Positions 1 to 5,544 of a DNA stretch of 33,730 nucleotides are shown piece by piece. This DNA is from Vulcanimicrobiota bacterium. Lineage in GTDB: Bacteria; Vulcanimicrobiota; JAJTBE01. The position numbers and the translations under genes were made by a program. Each line of letters opens with the position of its first letter. Positions within the stretch are counted from its first letter, which is position 1. The stretch is taken from positions 1 to 33,730 of the forward strand of contig JAIORV010000091.1 in assembly GCA_021107945.1 (NCBI GenBank), in the 5' to 3' direction. The notes beneath the pieces are model-generated. The model saw only the letters and a list, made by a program, of their open reading frames with translations. It was not told the DNA's origin and made no database searches.

Positions 1-450
1 GAGGGCAATTCATTTATTTATGAAATGTCAGCCAAAGATTTCAGTGATCATTTCACCGACAATAACGGAAAGCCACAGGTAATGACCAACCATTCCGTGT
101 TCCTCTATCCCGACGTGAATAAGCTTCCAAAGATTCCGCCAAAAGCGACATATAACACTTTCAGCAGGTATCGAAAGCTCCACGACTATATAACGAATCA
201 TAAGGGCAAGTTTTCACCCGTGGATGCAATTCATGCCATGTCACTTGTCGCGGCACATACCATAGATAAGGATGAGGGAGCGACTTATCCAATCCCATGC
301 AGGACTTTCTGGAGATTATTGTACGATCTTGATGATCTTACATTGCAAGTCAGGTTTTATCTCAGAGATGGAAAGAAAGATCCAAAAACAGGGGATCCGA
401 CACTTATTTTCACGAAGCCATATGAATTTAAGCTTAATGTTAAAAAATAG
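1..450 (+). CDS. Ntn-type linear amide C-N hydrolase / acyltransferase, 3' part
   Basis: The reading frame is open from base 1, so the gene starts left of the window; the ATG at 25 is internal. About 149 C-terminal residues are visible. A TNHS motif followed by a conserved Arg in 'TFSRYRKLHDYI', and the strand 'TFWRLLYDLDDLTLQVRFY' near the end, resemble the C-terminal half of choloylglycine-hydrolase / penicillin acyltransferase (C45) proteins, where a final strand pair closes the Ntn fold. Such enzymes cleave or transfer linear amides using an N-terminal Cys released by self-cleavage; that residue lies outside the window, so activity cannot be judged. A gap of 145 bp separates it from the next gene. 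The family call rests on pattern recognition of the C-terminal half only. Confidence 0.62.
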   Translation, partial: EGNSFIYEMSAKDFSDHFTDNNGKPQVMTNHSVFLYPDVNKLPKIPPKATYNTFSRYRKLHDYITNHKGKFSPVDAIHAMSLVAAHTIDKDEGATYPIPCRTFWRLLYDLDDLTLQVRFYLRDGKKDPKTGDPTLIFTKPYEFKLNVKK

Positions 451-595
451 TTGTTATTTATCCCTTGCTCATCGGTCGCAAAGAGAATTCCGATGGCAAG
501 ATGCAGGCAATATCAACTCCTCCCATTACATTCATCACCGGTGGAAAGGATTCTATCGGTAGAAAGCGAAATGAAATGAGAGAGGTAATATATTT

Positions 596-1384
596 ATGTT
601 CCGGAATCGTTTCACAAGTTTTATATTGATAATTGTATTGTTTTTCTTTACAATGTCTTATTCCGCTCTCGCCTATAATCGGCAGGAGTCGGACCGTCTT
701 ACCACGTTGGGTTTAAAAGCTCTCAAGCGGGGGAATAATGTGAAGGCGGAAAGATATCTCACCTCCTCGATAAAAGAAGACCCCACAAACGACCGGGCAC
801 ACGCCGCCCTGGGAGATTATTACTATCTTATCGGAAAACATGATAAGGCAGTGGAAGAATTCAAGAAAGCTATAAAAATGGGGGCGGACAGTCACCAGTT
901 GACCCTCAGAATTGGGAAAGCCCGATATTTAAATAAACAGTATAAACAGGCAATTGTCCACTTGAAAAAGCTTGAGCACATATACCAGCGCGACCCGAAG
1001 GTGTTTATCCTGCTGGGAGATTCATACCGGCAAGTGAAAGACTTTCGCAACTCTGAAAAGAAACTGAATAAGGCGATCATGCTTGACGCAAATAGTATGA
1101 TAGCTCATCTCTTCCTTGGAGAGTTATATTGGGAAAATAATAAGTTGAGAAAAGCTCGTGCCGAGTTTGAAATTGTCAGGGATTTACCGGCAACAAGCCA
1201 GGGATTGAAAGAAGAGATGGATATCAAAATTTCCAAAATAGATAATACACTACAGGAAGGAAAACTATGGCGACTGGCAATTCCTGCTATGGTTATTATG
1301 ATCATCATTCCTTCATTCCTGATCTTAAAAAAACACAAGAGAGCTCACCCGGAAGACCTGGAAGAAGAAGAGTTCTATGGGTAA
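596..1384 (+). CDS. TPR-repeat protein with signal peptide and C-terminal membrane anchor
   Basis: The protein has 262 residues. Residues 1-26 form a signal peptide or signal anchor with an ALA-like cleavage site. Residues about 36-200 hold four to five tetratricopeptide repeats, recognisable from Ala/Gly/Tyr spacing as in 'AHAALGDYYYLIGKHDKAVEEF'. Residues about 226-246 are a hydrophobic segment followed by a KKHKR positive cluster and an acidic tail, which predicts an outward-facing TPR domain with a short cytoplasmic tail. A GAGAGG Shine-Dalgarno lies 10 nt before the ATG. TPRs bind partner proteins, and no partner is evident from sequence. The next gene starts 6 nt after the stop, so the two are probably co-transcribed. 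Confidence 0.8.
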   Translation: MFRNRFTSFILIIVLFFFTMSYSALAYNRQESDRLTTLGLKALKRGNNVKAERYLTSSIKEDPTNDRAHAALGDYYYLIGKHDKAVEEFKKAIKMGADSHQLTLRIGKARYLNKQYKQAIVHLKKLEHIYQRDPKVFILLGDSYRQVKDFRNSEKKLNKAIMLDANSMIAHLFLGELYWENNKLRKARAEFEIVRDLPATSQGLKEEMDIKISKIDNTLQEGKLWRLAIPAMVIMIIIPSFLILKKHKRAHPEDLEEEEFYG

Positions 1385-1390
1385 ATCACA

Positions 1391-1882
1391 ATGAACGGAT
1401 TCATTGCAGATTCAATGTTGGGGAAATTGGCAAAATGGCTCAAAATCGCGGGTCACGATGTTATATATCAAAAAGAGAGTAACCGTGCCGGGCTTCTCAA
1501 AATCGCTCAAAAAGAAAACAGGATTATTCTAACAAGAGACACTCATATTTCTTACGACAATATGCTTTTTGTTGAAAGCGAAATGTTGTGGGAACAGGTG
1601 GAACAAGTTTTCAGGAATTATAGAGCGCCCCATGAAAAAAGGAAATTCTCCCGCTGTATTCTATGCAACGAGGAATTAGTTATTATCGAAAAGAAAAATG
1701 TAAAGGGTAAGGTACCGCCATACGTTTTTAAAGCTCATGATAATTTTTTACTCTGCCCGTCATGTGGGAGGATTTACTGGGAAGGATCCCATTATAAAAA
1801 TATGATAAAAATGCTCGATAAAATTTTGGTTTCTATTAACCGCGGAGATCGCAGAGATGAAAACAGGAGAGAGACTCAATAA
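1391..1882 (+). CDS. Mut7-C RNase (PIN-like) domain protein with zinc ribbon
   Basis: The 163-residue protein matches the small bacterial Mut7-C family. The N-terminal PIN-like half shows 'FIADSMLGKLAKWLKIAG' with Asp7, and 'ILTRD' with Asp50, the acidic residues expected for a metal-dependent nuclease. The C-terminal half has a four-Cys zinc ribbon (C89, C92, C122, C125) ending in 'CPSCGRIYWEGSHY'. Family members are proposed RNases, often in conserved but uncharacterised contexts. It starts 6 nt after the TPR gene. The final residues, 'RGDRRDENRRETQ', are encoded by DNA that resembles the family A intergenic repeat (1836-1859), so the tail may be acquired and non-essential. Confidence 0.85.
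   Translation: MNGFIADSMLGKLAKWLKIAGHDVIYQKESNRAGLLKIAQKENRIILTRDTHISYDNMLFVESEMLWEQVEQVFRNYRAPHEKRKFSRCILCNEELVIIEKKNVKGKVPPYVFKAHDNFLLCPSCGRIYWEGSHYKNMIKMLDKILVSINRGDRRDENRRETQ
1836..1859 (+). repeat. Family A repeat copy inside the 3' end of the Mut7-C gene
   Basis: The bases 'ttaaccgcggagatcgcag' followed by 'agatg' resemble the family A consensus (ttaaccgcagagaacgcagag). The copy lies in frame and supplies part of the C-terminal tail. Confidence 0.5.
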
Positions 1883-1998
1883 AATAACGGAAAGTATTAA
1901 CGGCGCGGTGTCAGGGTTCAGGACGGGCATCTGCGGTGAAAAATGATGGTACTGAATAGCTACAAGTTTTGAAAGTGATAGAGAGGAAGGCGATATAA

Positions 1999-2433
1999 AT
2001 GGAAAGCTCTTTTGGAATCCTCAGGTTTCTTTTTCTTATCCTGCTTTCACTTTTTTTATTTGAAATTATGAGGATCCTGAATCGGAATATGAAAGAATCT
2101 CATCGGAAAAACGGGACCAAGAAAAGGCGAAATGCTTTCTTGAAGCTTATTGCCGGAGAAGAATATATCGGGGCAAAAAAGGGACATGTTTTCAGGATAA
2201 AAAAGCAATGCTCCATCGGGAGAGATAATGAGAATAATATTGTGATAGAGGATCCCTTTTCCTCCAATTTCCATTCAATAATCGTCGAGAAAAACAGGAA
2301 ATATTACCTCTCGGATATGGACAGTAAAAACGGAACCGTACACAACGGGATACAGACCAGCGGGAAGATACTGCTTGAAGAAGGCGATATGATAGAGGTG
2401 GGGCACATGAAGTTTAAGTTTGAAGTGGAGTGA
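1999..2433 (+). CDS. Membrane-anchored FHA-domain protein
   Basis: The protein has 144 residues. An N-terminal hydrophobic segment (about 8-26) is followed by a basic linker and an FHA domain (about 60-142). FHA hallmarks are present: 'SIGRDNENNI' (Gly74-Arg75), 'SSNFHS' with Ser88 and His92, and 'DSKNGTVHNG' with Asn111. FHA domains bind phospho-threonine. In Actinobacteria, FhaA/FhaB sit beside RodA-PbpA-PknB, and that same array resumes 3 kb downstream here, so this protein is a good candidate reader for the PASTA kinase. AGGAAGG lies 9 nt before the ATG. The intervening island (2.4-5.5 kb) seems to separate it from its usual neighbours. Confidence 0.88.
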   Translation: MESSFGILRFLFLILLSLFLFEIMRILNRNMKESHRKNGTKKRRNAFLKLIAGEEYIGAKKGHVFRIKKQCSIGRDNENNIVIEDPFSSNFHSIIVEKNRKYYLSDMDSKNGTVHNGIQTSGKILLEEGDMIEVGHMKFKFEVE

Positions 2434-2444
2434 TTCATTGTACT

Positions 2445-2470
2445 ATTCACCGCAGAGGACGCAGAGTTTC
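2445..2470 (+). repeat. Family A repeat copy
   Basis: 'ttcaccgcagaggacgcaga' followed by 'gtttc' lies just after the FHA stop codon. It is one of about 18 copies in the window. Confidence 0.85.
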
Positions 2471-2479
2471 ATATAAACA

Positions 2480-2640
2480 GAACTTACTCATTTTGTCATT
2501 GCGAGGAGCTTGCGACGAAGCAATCTCACATTTGAGAAGTGAGAGATGAGAAGTGAGAAGCGAGAAATGAGGACTTTCTCTTCCCGTTTCCCATCTCCCA
2601 TCTCCCGTTTCCCAGTTTGGAGGCGAGAGGCGAGAGAAGG
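2480..2640 (+). repeat. Family B repeat (left arm) running into a polypurine/polypyrimidine tract
   Basis: Bases 2480-2530 ('gaacttactcattttgtcat', then 'tgcgaggagcttgcgacgaa', then 'gcaatctcac') match the left arm of the complete family B element at 5091-5302. After that comes a tract of degenerate gagaagtgagag-type purine units, then ctttctcttcccgtttccc pyrimidine units. The right arm is missing, so this copy is truncated. Nothing coding is seen in 2434-2652. Confidence 0.75.
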
Positions 2641-2652
2641 GATCTGATAATA

Positions 2653-2904
2653 TTAATATCTAATTTTCCCTCGAATTTTAATCCTCGTAACCGTTACTAC
2701 TTCTTCCTTGCGGTCAAATTCTAATATTGCCCGATATTCTCCTATTTTTAACCGCCATTGTCCCTTTTTTGCTTGATATTTTTTCAGGTTAACGCTTCGG
2801 GGGTCTTTTGCCAACTTTTTTAATTCCTGTCGAATTTGAGCCTGGATCCTTTCGTCCAATTTATCGAGGTCTTTTCCCGCTCTCCCGGTCAATATCAGCT
2901 TCAT
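2653..2904 (-). CDS. RelE/ParE-family toxin
   Basis: The 83-residue protein has the RelE/ParE fold pattern: an N-terminal strand, a helical hairpin ('DKLDERIQAQIRQELKKLAKDP'), then strands 'WRLKIGEYRAILEFD' and 'VVTVTRIKIRGKIRY'. The 'WRLxxGEYRAIxEFD' block is characteristic. RelE members cut mRNA on the ribosome, while ParE members block gyrase. The C-terminal Arg/Tyr that RelE uses may be present (R79, Y83), but the choice stays open. Its ATG overlaps the antitoxin stop (ATGA, 2901-2904), so the two are translationally coupled. Length is normal for the family. Confidence 0.85.
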   Translation of the reverse strand: MKLILTGRAGKDLDKLDERIQAQIRQELKKLAKDPRSVNLKKYQAKKGQWRLKIGEYRAILEFDRKEEVVTVTRIKIRGKIRY

Positions 2905-3179
2905 GCAAGTCCCCGTTCTTTCTCATATTGTTCCAGGGTTATTACTCTGCCCTCTGCAATGTCTTTCCGCGATTCCTGATAATCATTTTCATCTTCTTCT
3001 GTCCAGGGTTCATCAGTATAGGGAAGAGAATCCAGAGCCTGGAAATACTTCTCTTTTGAAAGTTCCTCCGGCATTGCACCTACCAGGAATTCTATAAATT
3101 TAATAGCTGTATGCAGTTCTTCTTCCGGGATATAATTAATAAGGTTTGTAAGTTTTTGGCGGGCATGGTTAATAGTCAT
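2901..3179 (-). CDS. Antitoxin of the RelE/ParE-type pair
   Basis: The 92-residue acidic protein lies directly upstream of the toxin and overlaps it by 4 nt. The C-terminal 'DIAEGRVITLEQYEKERG' follows the pattern of short antitoxins whose unstructured tail wraps the toxin. The N-terminal 'ARQKLTNLINYIPEEELHTAIKFIEFL' is helical, probably for dimerisation. I do not see a clear ribbon-helix-helix or HTH, so the DNA-binding mode is uncertain, although an operator-like palindrome lies in its promoter. A GGAGAGG Shine-Dalgarno lies 9 nt before the ATG. Confidence 0.8.
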   Translation of the reverse strand: MTINHARQKLTNLINYIPEEELHTAIKFIEFLVGAMPEELSKEKYFQALDSLPYTDEPWTEEDENDYQESRKDIAEGRVITLEQYEKERGLA

Positions 3180-3228
3180 TCGGAATCACCTCTCCAGGGA
3201 TTGAAATGGAATGTATTTGACAATGCGA

Positions 3229-3257
3229 ATTATAACACTCCTTGTGTTATCAGTCAA
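3229..3257 (-). promoter_or_regulatory. Sigma70-type promoter of the toxin-antitoxin operon
   Basis: Read on the minus strand, TTGACT (3257-3252), a 17-bp spacer and TATAAT (3234-3229) form a near-consensus promoter. The -10 box lies about 49 bp before the antitoxin ATG. Confidence 0.75.
3232..3250. promoter_or_regulatory. Palindromic operator inside the toxin-antitoxin promoter
   Basis: ATAACAC-tccct-like spacer-GTGTTAT is a perfect 7-bp inverted repeat (arms 3232-3238 and 3244-3250, spacer TCCTT). It fills the spacer and touches the -10 box, where a bound antitoxin-toxin complex would block RNA polymerase. Autorepression is inferred from position and from the usual behaviour of type II systems. 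Confidence 0.65.
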
Positions 3258-3305
3258 TGTGATTTCTGGAATTGGAACAATCGAGGAAAAAATCACCGGG
3301 AATTA

Positions 3306-3330
3306 TTCACCGCAGAGTTCGCAGAGTTTT
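3306..3330 (+). repeat. Family A repeat copy
   Basis: 'ttcaccgcagagttcgcaga' followed by 'gtttt' abuts the left end of the family D element at 3334. Confidence 0.8.
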
Positions 3331-3333
3331 ATT

Positions 3334-3700
3334 AGGACTTACGCAATTGTCATTCTGAGTATGTGCTTCCTTATTAGAGAAAGCTGTGGGATTGTCATTC
3401 TGAGCGGATCACGAGAGAGTTGCTTTACTCCGACGACTTTCTCAAAGGCGGGATTGTCTTGATCTACGAGGATTCACATAGCGAAGAATCTCGTCCCCGA
3501 TGGTTTAAAGGGAACAAGTCTGTAGCACAGGCCTTCAGGCCTGCCAATTAAGATGAGGATTGTTTTAAAGGAGACCCCCGGGGTAGAGATCCTTCGCTGT
3601 GTAATATATCGAAGGTAAGTAATATCCGTTCTTGCCGGGATTGATCGAGTAAAGTAAGGTGATCATTTTCCGCTCAGGATGACAGAATGCGCAAGTCCTG
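3334..3700. repeat. Family D MITE-like element, full copy with internal insertion
   Basis: The outer ends are inverted repeats: AGGACTTACGCAATTGTCAT at the left, and at the right 'gatgacagaatgcgcaagtc' then 'ctg', the imperfect reverse complement. Inside is a second 'gtcattctgagcg' end (3394) and a body shared with 7040-7275 ('gattcacatagcgaagaatc' then 'tc', and 'gagatccttcgctgtgtaat'). Compared with that copy, an extra segment (about 3505-3575) contains the hairpin CAGGCC-ttca-GGCCTG. No protein is encoded, so mobilisation in trans would be needed. With the two flanking sites, this element accounts for the gene-free 3180-3764 stretch. Confidence 0.7.
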
Positions 3701-3764
3701 CCTTATTTTATCCCGCTATTTGCTTCTTGTAATTAGCTCTCTATGCAGTCCGTCTTGCCCATCG

Positions 3765-4339
3765 TTAACCGAATCTGTTGGAGGAATTCTGAAAGTTGCC
3801 GTTTGAGAATAATTCGAGGTCGTTATCGTCGTGCTTACGGAGAAGGTCGGCTATTTTCTTATGTCCTCCCTCAACAGCACCTCGGCAGGGTGTCCAGCCA
3901 AAATTATCTTCGCATTTATATCCGCTCCATTGGATATGAGAAGCTTCATCATATCTCTATTATCCTTTGTATTATCCTTAAAAACTGCCCAATACAATGG
4001 CGTCATGCCACCATTATCCTTCGCATTAACATCTGCTCCTTTATCTATGAGAAGCTTTGCTATGTCTGTGTTGCCCTTATAAGCCGTTATGTGCAATGGC
4101 GTCAAACCCATCTTCATATTATCCTTCGCATTCACATCGGCTCCTTTGGATATGAGTAATTTTGCTATCTCTGTTCCCTCCAAGCGAGTTGCCCAGTGCA
4201 ATGGCGTCATACCATTTTTATCCTTTTTTTTGATAATATTAGGAGATCGTCTAAGAATTATTTCTACTCTATTTTTATCTATAGCTTCAATTGCACTAAA
4301 AATATCATTATCTGCAAACAGCCCAAAGATACCACCCAT
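3765..4339 (-). pseudogene. Ankyrin-repeat protein gene, frameshifted near its 3' end
   Basis: The frame from ATG 4339 encodes ankyrin repeats ('GMTPLHWATRLEGTEIAKLL', 'GLTPLHITAYKGNTDIAKLL', 'GMTPLYWAVFKDNTKDNRDM'), then runs out of phase after 'ADINAK' and stops at 3851. Adding one C to the plus strand between 3907 and 3908 restores 'AKDNFGWTPCRGAVEGGHKK' and then 'IADLLRKHDDNDLELF', ending at a TAA at 3765-3767. The sister repeats read 'tatccttcgcatt' where this one reads 'tatcttcgcatt', which pinpoints the lost base. Intact length would be about 191 residues, cytoplasmic, with no signal peptide. A GGAGGG site precedes the ATG. It is the last gene of a minus-strand micro-operon. The shift could be a real mutation, an assembly error, or programmed. 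Confidence 0.8.
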
Positions 4340-4366
4340 AAATTCCCTCCGTTATTTATTAAACTT

Positions 4367-4456
4367 TTACCCAGAAGTTATTTTGGCAATTTCCTCCAAC
4401 CTCAAAGTGGAATCGGATTCTGTCCTTGCTACAGAAACCGCCGTATCTTTATTCAT
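4367..4456 (-). CDS. Small coupled ORF, 29 residues, unknown
   Basis: This short frame ('MNKDTAVSVARTESDSTLRL' then 'EEIAKITSG') starts in an ATGA overlap with the stop of the 85-residue membrane protein gene upstream (4453-4456), and ends 27 bp before the ankyrin ATG. The overlap pattern, repeated at the previous gene junction, is the main reason to list it. It is hydrophilic and matches no family I know. It could be the head of a decayed longer gene. Confidence 0.35.
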   Translation of the reverse strand: MNKDTAVSVARTESDSTLRLEEIAKITSG

Positions 4457-4710
4457 TTGTAAATATAAAGTAAGCTACCAGCTATGGTAATAACACAAAA
4501 AAATTGGATAAGAAGCCGTTTGAAATCTAAATTGAAAAGAGCGACATCTCCCGAAGAGGAGATGTTTCGAAGTGTGAAGATTATTGAGTATCCTGCAAAA
4601 GAGGACAAACCCCGATCATACACCCGAACCCAAGGAGGAAACAGCATCATAATGGCCATTATAATAATGGCAAACCAAATGATTTTCTTTTGTGTTTTAT
4701 TTGGATTCAT
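4453..4710 (-). CDS. Small membrane protein, unknown
   Basis: The 85-residue protein has two predicted membrane segments (about 10-27 and 66-83) separated by a roughly 38-residue polar loop ('RVYDRGLSSFAGYSIIFTLR' region). A lysine-rich N-terminus suggests both ends are cytoplasmic with the loop outside. It overlaps the preceding gene by 4 nt (ATGA) and the following 29-residue ORF by 4 nt. I do not recognise the family. The tight coupling suggests a stoichiometric partner of the 103-residue protein. Confidence 0.6.
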   Translation of the reverse strand: MNPNKTQKKIIWFAIIIMAIMMLFPPWVRVYDRGLSSFAGYSIIFTLRNISSSGDVALFNLDFKRLLIQFFCVITIAGSLLYIYK

Positions 4711-5018
4711 TTCAGCTTGACCTCCTTATTAGCCTTTTGAGAAAGGATTCTTGTGTCATGCAGAATTGCCCAAACATAAACATAACCCCGTACCTTGTCC
4801 CTAATTTTCCCTGGATTTGGAATTGGGAGCATATAAAAAGCCTTCCGGAATTCGCCTTTGTGAATTTTGTATTTTGTCCTGCTTGTTTCCAGGACGTCAC
4901 CTTGTATTTGATATGTGAATTCTAAACCTTTCTTTGTGAAGAAGACTTCTTCGGTATGCCTTACGATAGCCTCCCAAACATTTTTAAAGGAGCCACTGGT
5001 CATTTTTATTTCCCCCAT
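4707..5018 (-). CDS. Hypothetical small cytoplasmic protein, first gene of micro-operon
   Basis: The 103-residue soluble protein has a mixed alpha/beta pattern ('NVWEAIVRHTEEVFFTKKGL', then 'FTYQIQGDVLETSRTKYKIH'). No signal peptide, membrane helix or known motif is seen. A second in-frame ATG at 5003 has a better-placed GGGGGA site 7 nt upstream, so the true start may give 98 residues. It is followed by two coupled small genes and the ankyrin gene, all on the minus strand. The alternating strands after residue 25 could fit a small beta-rich binding fold, but I name no function. Confidence 0.6.
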   Translation of the reverse strand: MGEIKMTSGSFKNVWEAIVRHTEEVFFTKKGLEFTYQIQGDVLETSRTKYKIHKGEFRKAFYMLPIPNPGKIRDKVRGYVYVWAILHDTRILSQKANKEVKLK

Positions 5019-5050
5019 TCATTTATCCCTACCAAAAAATAATTTCGCCA

Positions 5051-5077
5051 ATATTATCTCTTCCCCTTTTTAGTCAA
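5051..5077 (-). promoter_or_regulatory. Possible promoter of the ankyrin micro-operon
   Basis: Minus-strand TTGACT (5077-5072) and TAATAT (5056-5051) are separated by 15 bp, shorter than ideal. They lie about 33 bp before the ATG at 5018, directly outside the family B element. Confidence 0.4.
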
Positions 5078-5090
5078 TTATAATTCAAGC

Positions 5091-5302
5091 AGGAGTTATG
5101 CATTTTGTCATTGCGAGGAGCCTGCGACGAAGCAATCTCACTCTTTGGAAGCGAGAAGCGAGAGGGGAGAAACGAGATCATGGATGTGAGAATCCCCTCT
5201 TCCCCTTTCTCATCTCCCCTTTCCCACTTCCCGTAAAGGAGATTGCTTCGCCTCTGAAGAGGCTCGCAATGACAAGGTTCGAGTATTTTTTTGCATAAGT
5301 AC
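5091..5302. repeat. Family B MITE-like element, complete copy
   Basis: The left arm ('aggagttatgcattttgtca', then 'ttgcgaggagcctgcgacga', then 'agcaatctc') and the right arm ('gagattgcttcgcctctgaa', then 'gaggctcgcaatgac', ending 'ttgcataagtact') are imperfect inverted repeats. The loop (about 5148-5236) is a purine-rich half followed by a pyrimidine-rich half, also self-complementary, so a transcript would fold into a long hairpin. Its outermost ends (AGNNNTTATGCA) resemble those of family D. No protein is encoded. Confidence 0.75.
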
Positions 5303-5341
5303 TATCTATAGTTTATCCCTTTATATGTATCATGAACTTCG

Positions 5342-5370
5342 TATTATTCAGAAAATCGTCCTGAATAATA
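5342..5370. terminator. Stem-loop, possible terminator
   Basis: TATTATTCAG (5342-5351) and CTGAATAATA (5361-5370) form a perfect 10-bp stem with a 9-nt loop. There is no downstream T-run, so terminator function is uncertain. It lies between the divergent micro-operon and the RodA gene. Confidence 0.45.
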
Positions 5371-5387
5371 ATAGGACTTAATCAATT

Positions 5388-5518
5388 GTCATACTGAGCG
5401 TCAGCGCATTCCAGATTAACTTTCTTGTCGGATAATTCTGACTTGACAAATTAGACCAGAATCTCATGAATCACCTGCCTGGAGGAGATCATTGTCGTGA
5501 GTGGAAGACCATTCGTGA
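5388..5518 (+). repeat. Family D element, degenerate partial copy upstream of rodA-like gene
   Basis: It begins with 'gtcatactgagcg' and later matches the 7040-7275 copy ('agaatctcatgaa', 'gcctggaggagatcatt'). The GGAGGAG that looks like a ribosome site for the GTG at 5497 belongs to this repeat. A TTGACA (about 5451) lies within it but has no convincing -10 partner. Confidence 0.6.
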
Positions 5519-5544
5519 TATATACTTATTATGGAAGCTTATAT

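Noticed and set aside
25-450. ATG at 25 as a gene start
   Set aside because: The frame is open to base 1 and the visible protein is only the C-terminal half of its family, so this ATG is internal.
454-595. A protein-like frame (ITGGKDSIGRKRNEM region) between the first two genes
   Set aside because: No start with a ribosome site, it runs into the TPR gene in another frame, and it matches no family I know.
1857-1946. A 29-codon ORF (MKTGERLNKITES...) overlapping the end of the Mut7-C gene
   Set aside because: No ribosome site, it lies largely past a repeat, and it has no recognisable features.
3522-3549. Hairpin CAGGCC-ttca-GGCCTG considered as a terminator
   Set aside because: It lies inside a repeat insertion, lacks a T-run, and no gene ends just before it.
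3334-5302. Families B and D considered as insertion sequences
   Set aside because: No transposase-like ORF lies inside them; at most they are non-autonomous elements.
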